Assembly: GCA_012934845.2 (NCBI GenBank)
Contig: WNNJ02000487.1
Coordinates: 186,001 to 250,000, forward strand
DNA: 64,000 nucleotides
Origin: Pomphorhynchus laevis
Lineage: Eukaryota > Acanthocephala > Palaeacanthocephala > Echinorhynchida > Pomphorhynchidae
Direction of reading: 5' to 3'
Positions 37,842 to 48,990 of this stretch are shown here, piece after piece. Below the pieces are notes generated by a model. That model saw only the letters and a list, made by a program, of their open reading frames with translations, had not been told where the DNA came from and did no database searches. The position numbers and the translations under genes are program-made. The first letter of the stretch is position 1. The number at the start of each line of letters is the position of its first letter.

Positions 37842-40800
37842 ATGACTTCATCGTCAATAGATTTACCATTTAATTCAAAGTCAATTTCTGAAAACATCGA
37901 GGATAAAGAAAACATACGAAAACGACCTTATCCCCGGGACAAAGTTGATTCGACATCATCAGCATCATCATCTCAGCCACCTTCATCTGAACAGTCCTTT
38001 TCTAGCATTAATACTGACTCAACTGTGCTTACCTTGCCTAGTAAAGCATCCGAAGATACAACCAGGAAACTACAAAGCGCTGTCCCTCTGACTGAAATTC
38101 TCTGTGTGAATGACATTCTTGCAGAGAATCCGATTAAAAATCACCCAGTTTTAGATGTATATGACCGGGCTTCAGTTGTATACTGGGTGACAGAAGTTTG
38201 TGAAGCGTTTGCCTTAAGCTGTGAGACAGCCGAACTTGCTGTCAACTATCTCGACCGATGCCTGTGCAATATGTCTAATATGGACCGTAAACAAATGCAA
38301 GTGCTTGCTATGGCATGCATGTACGTTGCATCTAAACTGGAAGAAGTTTATCCACCCAGCTTACTTGAATTTTCAGATATTAGCGACCATCTCTGCAAAA
38401 TACATCATATCGCTAATTTGGAACTTGAAATACTGTTATCGCTAGAATGGCGTTTAAGGATAACACCTGCTTCAACGTGTTTGAATTATCTTTGCCAATG
38501 CTATGATATGTCCATAGATCATCGGAACCTATCCGAAGGGGAATACAAAAAGCAACCTCCAGAAGTCCAGATACCACGGCAGTCATCTTTTCGTCGGTTC
38601 ACCTCTATGGCACCAACTGTACAGCGATTTGTTGCAAAAATGCATACTACATATGATACCACGATATTTAGCAATACCATTCGAGTGCTTAATCTAGCAA
38701 TCATGGACAGTTGTTGGTCACAGTTTTCCGGATTGTCCCTTGCTGCCTCTGCACTTTGCTTTGTTTCCGGCAAAAAAATTTCTCAAATACCAAACCTTTC
38801 TATTGATGAATACGAACGCTGTCTTAGGTGGATGAAGCCGTTTTACGATGTAATGAAAAATGTCCGACCAAAATTCCTTAAATTGCCAGATACGGCAGAT
38901 AAACGCAAATTATCGCCTTTACATCGAATCCAACAATGTGAAGGATCTATAATTCTTTTGGTAGGTGAAGTTCAAGTTTTGTTTAATATTTGTTAAGAAA
39001 TCTTGATGTATTATAAATATAAGACATCGAAATTTACAGATTTTAGCTCCAAAGTTGTTTAGAGAATGTGTGGACATTTTTGAAAATATTTAAATATTAA
39101 ATATATATTTTGTCTTATTTTACGAATGTTTATAATCGTGCAAGGCTCTCGCTAGTAATAGAACATCATAAATGCAAGATAATCAAACTGAAACTATTGA
39201 GATTGTAAAATTTAAATATAAAATTTAAAAAACTTTTATTTCCACCTTGATGTTTCTCAGGGTAAAATGATAATTATATATTATTAAAATATAAAAATAT
39301 ATTTTTATATTATACATTACATCTTATTCCAATTTGATATTATGGACCTCTGCTTTTTAAATTTTGTGAATTCTTCATCAATTTTTTTTTGCATTGTAAA
39401 GGATACTGTTTGCATGATGCTAAAACATAATCGATGAGCAGTTTCAGCCTAATTGATGGACAATTTGGTTAAATATACACATGTGTCTATTTAAAAGACG
39501 GCTTCATTTTATTTTCTGATAAATTTGAACAGACAGCGCCAATTCTATCAGACTATCCTTAATCGTACTTAACTATACAAACTTAAAAATATTTAATGCT
39601 TTTAAATATTAAATATTAAATCATCAGGTTTGTCCTTTGTATCCACTTTTGTTCCTTGTTTACATGGACAAAATAACGAGACGGGCTGCTCTGTCAGATA
39701 CCGGTGTTTAGTTCGGTTCCATCAGGATACCATCTCTGCTTTTTGCAGATGATGTTATCTTGTTGGCTTGTTCTGAGAACTTACAATGCCTACTAGATCG
39801 ATTTACGATGGAATGCCAAGCAGCAGGGATGTTGGTTAGTACCTCTAAGACTGTCTATGTGTTCGTCTAGGATTCATGTGTCAATGCCAACCCAGATTAG
39901 GGAAACTATTCTTCCTTATGTGGAGGACTTTGAGTAGCTTGGGTTATTGTTCTCGATGGACGGCAGGAACGTCAGGGAGATTATGGAGCGGATCTGTTTA
40001 GCTAACGCAGCAATGCGTTTTTTGTACAGGTATGTCGTAATGAAGCGGGAGTTGAGTCTACGGGCGAAACTTTCAGTATCGCGTAATTTTTGTTCTTATT
40101 TTAACCTATGTAATAAGCTTTGAACTTGACTGATCGGATAAGATCTCGGATACAGGCGACAGAAATGAGGTTCCTTCGCGGTTTAGCCGGTATTAGCCTT
40201 AGAGATAAGGTTAGGAATTTGGCCATTCGGGATTGACTTGGAGTAAAGTCGCCGCTTCTCCACATGGAAGAAAGACAGTTGAGATGCCTAGGACACGTTC
40301 TAGGGATGTCAAAGAGATCGCCTTTCTTGGAGGGTCTTCCAGTCCGGACTCTCTGGATAGATACATCGAGGTAGACCTTGATAGCGGTGGAGAGATCAAA
40401 TCTCAAAACTGACCGAAGAACGTCTTGGGCTATCTAAAAGATAACTCTGGTCTGTAGCCCTACATCGCGATGTCTAGACTAGTTTGGTTCGTACATTGCC
40501 TCTAAAACCCGACACCTGAACCAATGGTTGACAAGAAAAATCTTGTGGTACTTTTATTTTTTTCTTGTCAAGAAATTGCTGTGTTGTTCTCAAATTTTTA
40601 AATATTAATATTTAATATTTTTTGTTTTAAAAATATTTTTAAAAACAATAAGTTTGCCTATATATAAATAAACAAATAAACATTTATAATTAAATGTTAT
40701 TTTTATGTTTACTTATAAAAATAAATATACTAAAAACATGCATTTTAAATTAATTACGCTATTATTAAAATAAAGAACTTGATCCTAAGAACATAGCGAA

Positions 40801-41716
40801 CAATATTTCTTGTCACCTTTTCATATAAATTGTATATTTATGTTAACAGTTTTAATGCAAATTGCTGATAAAGAACTTGATCCTAAGAACATTGGCGAAC
40901 AATATTCCTTGTCTCTTTTTAATAAAAATTGTGGTATATCTATTTTAACCATTTTTAATGCAAATTGTTGTTTTACATTGCTTACCGACATATTTTTAAT
41001 TTTGTTTTAATAATTTATCAGTTATTCCTGGTAATTCCTTTAATTTAAGATTTTTGTTTTACGACATTCTTTTAAAATGTGCGAAAAATTAAAATTTTTA
41101 ATTTAAAAATAATTTAAAATTATTATTAATTTATTTATTATTAATTAATTTTTAATCATAAGATATCAGCTCTAAGATATCCACTAAATTCTATGTATTT
41201 TGATGTAATCCAAATTTCAAAATTGTTAATATTTGTATATTCGTTGGTAACAAAGCATATAATTCAAGCGATGAATCTTGAACGGAACAAAAATTTATCT
41301 CAATGTATGAGCATAAGTTAGCAAATTTCTCTAATTCACTGATTTTTCGAAAATTAAAATCATTTTTTAATTATTTTAATAATGAAACTTGCTTTTTAAA
41401 TTAAATTATTTTTAATTTAAAAATAATTTAAAATTATTATTAATAAAAAATAATAATTTTTAACTTGATTTTTTAATCATGAAAGCTAAAATTTATAGTT
41501 ATTCCATTATATTACATTAGTTTGAATTTCATTATTTTAGTAGTGCACAGCCATCTTGATGTACGAATTATTTATCTACAACATAATTTTACTTGTTTTT
41601 AGAAAGAAGCTCATGCATTAGCCGAGATTACAATGCCCAATGACCATTATCTTTTGAATATCAGCAATAAGAAATTTCCAATAAGGCCACTTCAGAAAAG
41701 GCGAAAACTATGTTGA
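37842..41716 (+). CDS. CCNE: cyclin E, 2 exons
   Basis: Exons 37842-38960 and 41603-41716, phase 0, GTAGGT donor and TTTTTAG acceptor; the product is 410 residues. The start is the first ATG after an in-frame TGA. Residues 1-90 are Ser-rich and probably disordered. The first cyclin box (about 100-215) has HPVLDVYDRASVVYWVTEVC, VNYLDRCL and MACMYVASKLEEVYPPSLLE. The second box (about 250-345) has LAASALCFVSGKK and the cyclin E-typical CLRWMKPFYDVM, and the tail keeps a HRIQQ motif like HNIQTH. Exon 2 adds KEAHALAEITMPNDHYLL and a basic end, PLQKRRKLC. The role is as activator of CDK2 at G1/S in the nucleus (family knowledge). The usual MRAIL motif at the start of the first box is changed to DRASV, so the protein is divergent. 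If the intron is not removed, the frame stops at 38994-38996. Confidence 0.85.
39640..40470 (+). mobile_element. RTE/L1-like LINE, reverse transcriptase 3' half, inside cyclin E intron
   Basis: Shifting plus frames give FADDVILLACSENLQCLLDR, FTMECQAAGMLVSTSKT, LPYVEDFE, MRFLYRYVVMKRELSLRAKL, MRFLRGLAGISLRDKVRNLA and LRCLGHVLGMSKRSPFLEGL. This series is typical of LINEs widespread in animals. It is interrupted by several stops and frame changes and lacks the 5' half. It lies in the sense direction of the cyclin E intron. Confidence 0.7.
40471..41602. other. 3' part of cyclin E intron, small tandem duplication
   Basis: The phrase AAAGAACTTGATCCTAAGAA with following CATAGCGAACAATATT occurs near 40773 and again near 40869, about 97 bp apart, with later matching words. 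Otherwise AT-rich and featureless. Confidence 0.5.
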
Positions 41717-42093
41717 TTAGTTGAACATGTCGATTGCAAATTGTCGTTGATAAAAATTGCTTATTTTGTTGTTTGTGTTTAACCATCATCTTACGGAAAT
41801 TGTTTCTGTGTTAAATTTCAAGAATTTGGTTTTTTTACAGTTGTATTTGATGTCTAGATTTATTTTATTAATTTAGAAAGTTGGATGTAATAGCTACAGT
41901 TTGTGAATGCGTTTTATATTGTCCTTGTAAATACTAGATTATTGATCTAGTAACACAGTTATTGATTTTAACTTGTTATTGATCTATTTATTTTGAACCA
42001 CATCAATTTGAGCGTGATATTTAGCATTTTTAAACCACTTTTGTTCTTCGATGCCACATCACTTTTTGTTGTTTATCTGATATGTATCTGGTT

Positions 42094-42137
42094 GTCTCTG
42101 CATTCGGCTTTGTTACTGGAAAAAGAATTTCTCAAAT
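42094..42137 (+). repeat. relic copy of a cyclin E exon 1 segment
   Basis: GTCTCTGCATTCGGCTTTGT and the next 24 bases match 38745-38788 of cyclin E exon 1 at 36 of 44 positions, ending TTTCTCAAAT in both. It lies 380 bp after the stop codon. Chance similarity is not excluded. Confidence 0.45.
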
Positions 42138-42139
42138 CT

Positions 42140-42630
42140 GAGAAACTGAGTCTACGTATTTTATACTATTTATAAATTAAAAATGATGTTAAATAAAAAT
42201 TAAATAATAAATAACAATATTAATTATAAATAATAAATTATTATATAAGATTTGATTATATAGTATATGCTATTCTACTTATCCAAATTAAAACTTTAAT
42301 TAATAAGAAATGCTAAATAGAATTTAACTAATTAAATAATAAATAATCGTTAGATAAGATTTTATGTAATTAATATTAAGTTAAAATTTAAATTTAAAAT
42401 AAAAGAAAAATTTTATGAATTGACTAATAAATAACAAATTATGTATCAGAATAAGGATTAGAGCTCTTCATATGAAACTGCTATGTTATCAGGTTCCCCT
42501 GATATTCGTCGACCAAAAATAGCAGCGAGGCCTAACACGTGATAATGATGTATTTCATCTGATGAAATATGATTATTTAGTATCTTATTCTAATACAAAG
42601 CATACTTTTTATCCATCCATATTTATAAAT
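42140..42630 (-). repeat. short non-autonomous element, copy L
   Basis: Reverse orientation from the end (GAAACTGAGTCTACGTATTT) through the core (GAAACTGCTATGTTATCAGG ... AATAGCAGCGAGGCC) to the start (ATTCTAATACAAAGCATACT, ATCCATCCAT). It is partly tandem: two tail segments are joined near 42250-42310. Confidence 0.8.
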
Positions 42631-42900
42631 CTTTATAGATCTTGTTCCAGCCTACAACCGCTTTAAGCAGGCAAGCCTCCTGTCAGACGCTGCTGGATGG
42701 CACGTTGTAAAGTTTGGTCTGGATCACTTACACTAAGTGGCGACACCAAAAAAGTAACGTAAAAATAATGACTTAACAAAATTTACGTGTACTCAACTAA
42801 AGAATACGTAAGTAATACGACAAACAAATATTTTTCATTAAATAATAATTGTAACTGCAATACCGCAGGTGTAGTGTAACTAATACAATTTACATGTTAA

Positions 42901-43055
42901 TTACAATATAGTGGTAAAACATATCAAATGTTAAAAACTAGGTTTAGACAACACATATATAATATACAGCATAATAGTCAAACTATATTTCATATGCATA
43001 TGAGATTAATATGGCATGATAAAAAACGCTTAATTTCATGTACCTATTGGAATTG
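42901..43055 (+). mobile_element. Penelope-like element: GIY-YIG endonuclease remnant
   Basis: The frame reads QYSGKTYQMLKTRFRQHIYN then IQHNSQTIFHMHM and ends at TGA 43053. This matches the end of the GIY-YIG nuclease of Penelope-like retroelements (Y-x-G-K-T ... L-K-x-R-x-x-Q-H ... H). The upstream part is too worn to follow. It lies about 190 bp before the tandem terminal-repeat units with hammerheads, the order expected at the 3' end of such an element. Confidence 0.6.
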
Positions 43056-43497
43056 AAGTACGTGATACCAGGAATTGGCAGTAGTAGAGTAAATAATAAA
43101 AAAATATATAATAATAATCCGGAAAGACGCAAGCCAAGAAGTCATGGCGATAAAAGAAAAATAGGCATAAAAATATTAATAAAGATAAGTATATATATGA
43201 GCAATTAGAAATATTAAAACAACTTTTAAGAGATAATAAAATAAAAATGCTGTTTTACAGGGTGTAATAGCAAATTATACTTTATATATTTGTACACTTG
43301 ATGGTGCCAATGTAAAACAGCATTTCTATTAAAAGGAATTTAGTGCCTGATGCATGGTTAAACTGCCATACGCACTGGCATGTACAGAGCTTTTGCTAAA
43401 TTCCCTCTGATGATTCAGATAAAGAGTAGTTCTGTTTTTCGAGATTTAAACACTGTTTAAGCGTGTGCTAAGGTGCCTATGGATGATGATTGAATTC

Positions 43498-43539
43498 ACG
43501 GTCCTGATGCGCTCCGTTAGAGCGAAACGCGTCTACCGT
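43498..43539 (+). ncRNA. type I hammerhead ribozyme, unit 1
   Basis: ACGGTC, CTGATGC, stem II GCTC/GAGC, GAAA, CGCG, TC with cleavage after 43533, then TACCGT. The last base of the CTGATGA core box is C here, which should lower activity. Stem III is minimal (one C-G pair), as in animal type I copies. Confidence 0.75.
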
Positions 43540-43959
43540 TGTTATAGTTTGTCGTCACACATAGGATTACTGGGCATACGTAGCGATTTTGAATATTGCG
43601 AGAATAATTCGGTTCTATTTCTTTGTCTGATTAAGATATATAGGATGCTGCCTGGTGTTTATGCCTCCTCACGAGGAAAACAGTGATTTATTTACGAGTA
43701 CACAATTGGGTGTTCTAGGGTAGGTGTAACACCAAATTATATTTTATATATTTGTACACTTTAAAGTGTCCCTGTTAAACAGAATTTCTATTAAAAGGAA
43801 TTTAGTGTCTGATGCATGGTTAAACTGCAATACGCCTTGCCATTCACAGAGCCCATGCTAAATTCTCTCGGATGATTCAGATAAAGGGTAGTTCTGTTTT
43901 TCGAGCTTTAAACACTGTATAAGCATGAGTAAAGGTGCATATGGATGATTATTTAAGTC

Positions 43960-43999
43960 ACGGTACTGATGAGCTCCGTTAGCGAAACGCGTCTACCGT
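43960..43999 (+). ncRNA. type I hammerhead ribozyme, unit 2
   Basis: Stem I ACGGTA/TACCGT is a perfect 6 bp. Core CTGATGA is intact, stem II is shortened (GCT/AGC), GAAA is intact, and predicted cleavage is after TC at 43993. It is the best preserved of the four. Confidence 0.85.
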
Positions 44000-44392
44000 T
44001 GTTGAAGTTTGTCGTCATATATAGGATGACTGAGCATATGTAGCGACTTTGAATATTGCGAGCATAATTCGGTTCTATTTCTTGGTCTGGTGTTTATTCC
44101 TCCTTATGGGGAAAACAAAGTTGATTTATCTATAAGTACACCATTGGGTATTCCAGTGCAGGTGTAACATCAAAATATATTTTTATTTGTACACTTGAAT
44201 TGTCACTGCAAAACAGCATTTCTATTAAAAGGAATTTAGTGTCTGATGCGTGGTTAAACTGCAATACGCATTGCCATGCAGAGAGCTTACACTAAATTCC
44301 CTCTGATGAATCAGATTAAGGGTAGTTCTGGTTTTTGAGCTTTAAAAACTGTTTAAGCGTGTGTAGGGTGCTTATGGACAATTATTAAAGTC

Positions 44393-44434
44393 ACGGTACT
44401 GATGATCTACGTTAGAGCGAAACGCGTCTACCGT
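44393..44434 (+). ncRNA. type I hammerhead ribozyme, unit 3
   Basis: Stem I ACGGTA/TACCGT and the cores CTGATGA and GAAA are intact; predicted cleavage is after 44428. Stem II is weakened (TCTACGTTAGAGC instead of GCTCCGTTAGAGC). Confidence 0.75.
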
Positions 44435-44846
44435 TGTGAAAGTTTGTCGTCACACATAGAATGACTGGGCATACGTAGCAACTTTGAATATTGCGAGATT
44501 AATTCCGTTCTATATCTTGGTCTGACGAAGATGCATAGAATGCTGTTTGGTGTTTATGACTCTTCGTGAGAAAAATAGTGATTTATTTATGAGTACACCA
44601 TTGGGTGTCCCAGGGCAGGTGTTACAACAAATTATATTTTATATATTTGTACATTTGAAAGTGTCCCTGTAAAACAGCATTTCTATTAAAAGGAATTTAG
44701 TGACTGAATCATGCTTAAGCTGCAATACACTGCCATGCACAGAGCTAAATTCTATCTCATGATTCAGATTAAGGGTAGTTCTGCTTTTCGAGCTTTAAAC
44801 ACTGTTTAAGCGTGAGTAAAGGTGCCTATGGATGATTATTGAAGTC

Positions 44847-44888
44847 ACTGAACTGATGCGCTCCGTTAGAGCGAAACGCGTCTACCGT
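44847..44888 (+). ncRNA. type I hammerhead ribozyme, unit 4
   Basis: Stem II GCTC/GAGC and GAAA are intact. The core box reads CTGATGC, and the 5' strand of stem I is eroded (ACTGAA against TACCGT), so this copy is probably inactive. Confidence 0.65.
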
Positions 44889-44905
44889 TGTTGAAATGTG
44901 GCATT

Positions 44906-45330
44906 GTGAATAAAGGCGTTTCCGACAGGTTGCTTAATTGACTTAGGCTTACGCTTTATTTACCAGATCGAATTGTTATGCGGACCATCCTTAAACACTA
45001 GGCAGAGGTTGTTGCTGAATTGTCGTTGCACTCGTTGGATCCTAAATGGATACGACATGTATAATGGTAGTGCACGGATATGCTGAGTAAACAACGGTCC
45101 AGGATTTCTTACGAAATTCGGAATTTTTATAAAATGATGTTGCTTGATAGACTAGACTTCGATTCACGACTTTTAGTCATCATGTCACTTATATATAGGG
45201 AAAATCGAATTTGATTTACACCCGCGTTGTTGGATCGTTTTAAGATGCTTTAATATTTGAAAAATCGGTATCCAAAAGAGGAAAAATACAACAAAAGTAA
45301 TATTTAATTAAAACGTTTCGGCACAATGCG
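44906..45330 (+). other. possible further Penelope-like sequence
   Basis: Less AT-rich than its flanks. One plus frame, broken by stops, reads like coding sequence (for example MMLLDRLDFDSRLLVIMSLI). The motif ACGTTTCGGC followed by GTTCTTCAG near 45318-45340 resembles phrases common in Penelope terminal repeats. A 45-bp block after the last hammerhead (CCGTTGTTGAAATGTGGCAT) recurs at 45352. Confidence 0.35.
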
Positions 45331-45400
45331 TTCTTCAGTTTTTGCTTACACACCGTTGTTGAAATTTGACATTGTGAATAAAGTCGTTTCTGACACTGCT

Positions 45401-45742
45401 TAATTGACTAAGGCTTAACTGACTAATTAAGCCTTAGTCAATTAGTGTATGGAATTGGATATCATGAAGGAAAAATTCTGTAGCTGGTTTTCAATGCGAA
45501 AGGCACCTCTTGTGACCTAGCAACTATTCAATACAACAGACGCATTCGGTAAAATAGAGCCAATTATTCGTGAGGGATTTAACCCACCAATGACATATTT
45601 CAAGAGAGGGATAAACTTAGCGAACTAAGTTTATAGATTACTTTACCAGATTATTAGCGAACTAATAATCTGGTAAAGACAGAATTTTTCTGGTGGTGTG
45701 CTACGGCATACCTGGAGTTCACCGTAACGGTGAACTCCAGGT
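45401..45742. repeat. cluster of four perfect hairpins
   Basis: Perfect inverted repeats: 45401-45418 with 45427-45444 (18 bp); 45612-45620 with 45625-45633 (9 bp, loop CGAA); 45641-45657 with 45662-45678 (17 bp, loop CGAA); 45710-45724 with 45728-45742 (15 bp, loop TAA). The last has one arm made of LINE sequence at the truncated LINE end. Confidence 0.9.
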
Positions 45743-48670
45743 ATTTTACTCGATTTGTGAATGTGGGAATTGGTACATAGGCAAATATCGAGGAGAGCGC
45801 AGAGAGTACTAATCTCTTAAGTTTTTGCTTGTCGCAGGGGTATCATGAAAGACAACCACCGGCGAATTGGCGGAGTTTAAAATAAGATTGGATTTGGGAA
45901 GCTGGTCATTTAATCTTAAAAAAGAAGCGGCTGATGTCGGAGACTACGTCTTTGCACCTGTGTCCAGTGAACAGGGCGGTATTGTCATCAGCGTACACTA
46001 CAAGACGTTGTTCGAGTTTCAATATGTTGAATAAATTAATTGAGGCAGCAAGAAATAAGATAGAAAAAAGTGGGGATCCTTGAGGTACACCCGTAATAGG
46101 GTAGAATTGACGGGCATCTGGGTCGTCTTAATAATAAAATCGGTTGGTATACAGCAGGATCTCCACCCTGTTCACAATTCTCGCAGGCAACGCGAGGGGC
46201 CTGAGATAAGAGATCACAAAAAGAATGGAGATGCGGTCAAATGCAGCAGAAAAGTCAAGGCAAACAACCACAACTAGACGATGGTTAATATCCTGACAAA
46301 ACTGCTCCACCTCACAAACTGCTGAATGGACCGAGCGACCTTTGACGAACCCATGAATACTTGGAGGGATCAAATTACGCATACTTAAATGGTCGCAAAT
46401 TTTACGCGCAAGCGCTTTTTCGTAAATCGACACGAGGACATTTCGAATCGAAAAGGGTCGCAGATCTTTAGGACATAAGCAGGAGTTTTCTTAGGAATAA
46501 AAACTCTCTTACTAATATTGATGCGTGCTACATCGTATGGGGATGCTAGAAGCATTGTGACGGCCACCTCTCTTCTCTGTTCGGCTGTCAAAATTTGAAA
46601 GACCCGAGCAGAAAGAGGAGCGACGGATTTAGAGGTGCCCGGAAGTGGACCTTAAGAGTTGAGAATATCTGTAACAGATATGTCCCTACTCCTGAAGTTA
46701 CCCCAAAGCGGGATTGGTAGAGGTGGTTGCGTGGCTCCATAGTTGTGTAAGGCTAGTGACTCCTCTAAAATTTTAGCAAGGTCTACATTCCCCATCCAAC
46801 CCAATACTCTATCCTTCCAGCAAACAAACTTCTTGAAAATCTTCCAAAAGGAAGACTGAGAAGGATTAAGGCGAGTAAGACTTGTCATATCCATATTCAG
46901 CTGGAACCTATATCTAGTGATCCAGTATTCATTCGAGAGAGCCTGTCTGGCGGAAACAGAGAGATAAGGGTGGTTAAGCAGTTTCGCTAAGACGAGTTTC
47001 GTCGGAGTGGGATTATATATAGACCTTTATAGGTAGTCGATAAAATCGCTGGTAGCTTGCGAAAAGATGTAGGTATTAAATTCGGTCAGACTCTCATTTC
47101 CTATTCTGGGAAAGAGTTGGATAGCCGCTTGAAAGAAGGCCACTCTGATCGGATCAAAGTTAAACCTCCTTCGAAACAACGTATCTTCCTTAATTCTGCA
47201 ACGAATTAGGTCATGAGAGGTGGAAAATTGCTAACGCGACTGCTCCGTGCAGGGGGTATTAACAACCACCTCGAGTGAAGCAGTAAAATGTCGAGGATAG
47301 AATTTGTTGATGTGCAATGAAAGGTAGGGGTCGGTGGTTTGTGAATAAGATAACCGTTCCTAGCTCTGCGAAGTGCTGCATTGATCCAACGACCAGTATG
47401 TCGTTGAAATCCCCAAGTTTCACGTCATAGCCGCTGTCAATAATACTATTCAGGAGGTCACAGTGCTTGTGAATCTCCTCTGGACGGATTAGACATTGGC
47501 TAGACTTAGGCGTTTACCATTCTTACAGAGTGAAACTACTAAACAAGACATGGCTGGACATGAGTAGTTTAATAGGAGGGAGGACCTTAAGGAGCACTTA
47601 ACTAAGGTCAAGAGTCCTTAAGATGAAGATGAGTGAGGTAGGGTTATGTACGGGATATAGTGGGAACAAATGTGCTTTGGAATAAATCGAGTAATGTCCC
47701 GGGAGAGACGGATAGACCGCGTCTCTTTAAGAACTATAACATCTGCATCTCTACCGGATAGAAATCTAAAGGCGGAAGCACCTCCCGAATTCCACTGAAC
47801 GATATTCAGTGAAAAAGGCTCACGAGTACTCTGCATTGTGATGGATTAGTTGGATGGGGGATTGTCTACCTAGACGAAGCTAGGTGCAGGAAGGTTACCA
47901 TTCCCACCACTAGCTCCACTAATGGTAGGTACTTTCCTCTGGGTAATTTTATCTTCATTTCCTCGGCGTTCCTGCATTAGTTTTCCAATTTTGATAGTAG
48001 GGACGTCGTAAGCCGATGCCCCTTTTGTTTGAAGCTTGAACTGTCGAAATTGGCAATGTCTTGTTTGTGTATGAGGCCGAAAGATGAGAAATTAGTTCTT
48101 CTATTTGTTTATAAACGGGTGCGATGCGATCGTTTACAATTTTTAATAATTCAGTATCCCCCATACCGGGAGGCAGCAGCGGAAGCGAAGTAGAAAAAGG
48201 CCTCGGCAATGGGCCTGAGTTGAAGAACTTTGTCTTGTAGGCCTTAAAACATCCACACTTCCTGCTCCATGCAGGATGGATCCCCCACAGTTCGAGCAGT
48301 ACGGGGGTCTTGTAGGGATGACTAAACTGAAGTGATGAACAATTGGAAAGACCACACTTCTCACAGGTTGGCACCACACTGCAGCTGGAGGCCCGGTGCC
48401 CCATTTATGACATCGGCTGCAGTGTGGAAACGTAAACTTGTCCCTGTCAATCAGTGTAAAATTTAAATTAAAATCCATAAAGGGGTTGAATCGAGAATTC
48501 GTTAGAATTTCCCCTTGATCCCCACCGAGGTAGAACAAAAGCCGATGGGAATAGGGATTCCTGATTTACTCACAATTGATCTGAAGTTAGAAATTTTGTA
48601 TGTTTGCTGAAGACTCAAAACATCCGCTTCATCTAGGTGATAGGGGAGGCCGGTAATCTTAACCGTCCTC
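45725..48670 (-). mobile_element. Jockey-like LINE, ORF1 and ORF2, 3' truncated
   Basis: On the minus strand: ORF1 with Cys/His knuckles (48540-47955; HCSRCHKWG, CEKCGLSN, IHPAWSRKCGCFKAYKTKFF), apurinic-type endonuclease start (47836-47618; LNIVQWNSGGASAFRFLSGR), linker (46894-46652), and reverse transcriptase with LIPPSIHGFVKGRSVHSAV, CLDFSAAFDRIS (46433-46128), GVPQGSPLFSILFLAASINL and the catalytic YADD near 45990. Several frame changes make it inactive. The 3' end is lost just after the region equivalent to VKYLG, exactly where the hairpin at 45710-45742 lies. It is a relative of the fragments at 36.1 kb and 20 kb. Confidence 0.85.
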
Positions 48671-48845
48671 AAGTCCGCAATTAACCGTCCTCACAATTTA
48701 TCGGTGAAACCGGTAGGTCATTAAATTTAAGGCTAAATAAGTAGCACCACCAAGTCCACAAATGAAAGAAAACAAACTTCTTTTACGTTTCGCCTCCATG
48801 GCTTCTTCATGTTGCGTCATAACAATACGTGTTCAGCACTGATTA

Positions 48846-48889
48846 ATCAGGAGATCATAGAATCAGTGCTGGTTCTATGATCTCCTGAT
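48846..48889. repeat. perfect 17-bp hairpin
   Basis: ATCAGGAGATCATAGAA (48846-48862) and its exact complement (48873-48889) with a 10-nt loop. Just before it is TTTACGTTTCGCCTCCATGG CTTCTTCATG split over two words, a phrase like Penelope terminal repeats. Confidence 0.9.
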
Positions 48890-48990
48890 CATATCAGCGT
48901 TAAATATAAAGAATGCTTAAAATGAATCTCGGGAAATGTGGTTTCAGAAATTTATTACATTGAAGGTTTCAATTGAAGAATTTCTAGCTA

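Larger units (their letters stand above)
43245..44905 (+). repeat. tandem terminal-repeat units of a Penelope-like element (four units)
   Basis: Four head-to-tail units share TGTAAAACAGCATTTCTATT and AAAAGGAATTTAGTG at 43311, 43773, 44208 and 44668 (spacings 462, 435 and 460 bp), then GGTTAAACTGCAATACGC, GATGATTCAGAT, a hammerhead, GTCGTCACACATAGGATGAC and a variable AT tail. A perfect 15-nt inverted match (43245-43259 with 43311-43325) lies at the left end. Such tandem repeats with hammerheads are known for Penelope-like elements and retrozymes. Confidence 0.85.
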
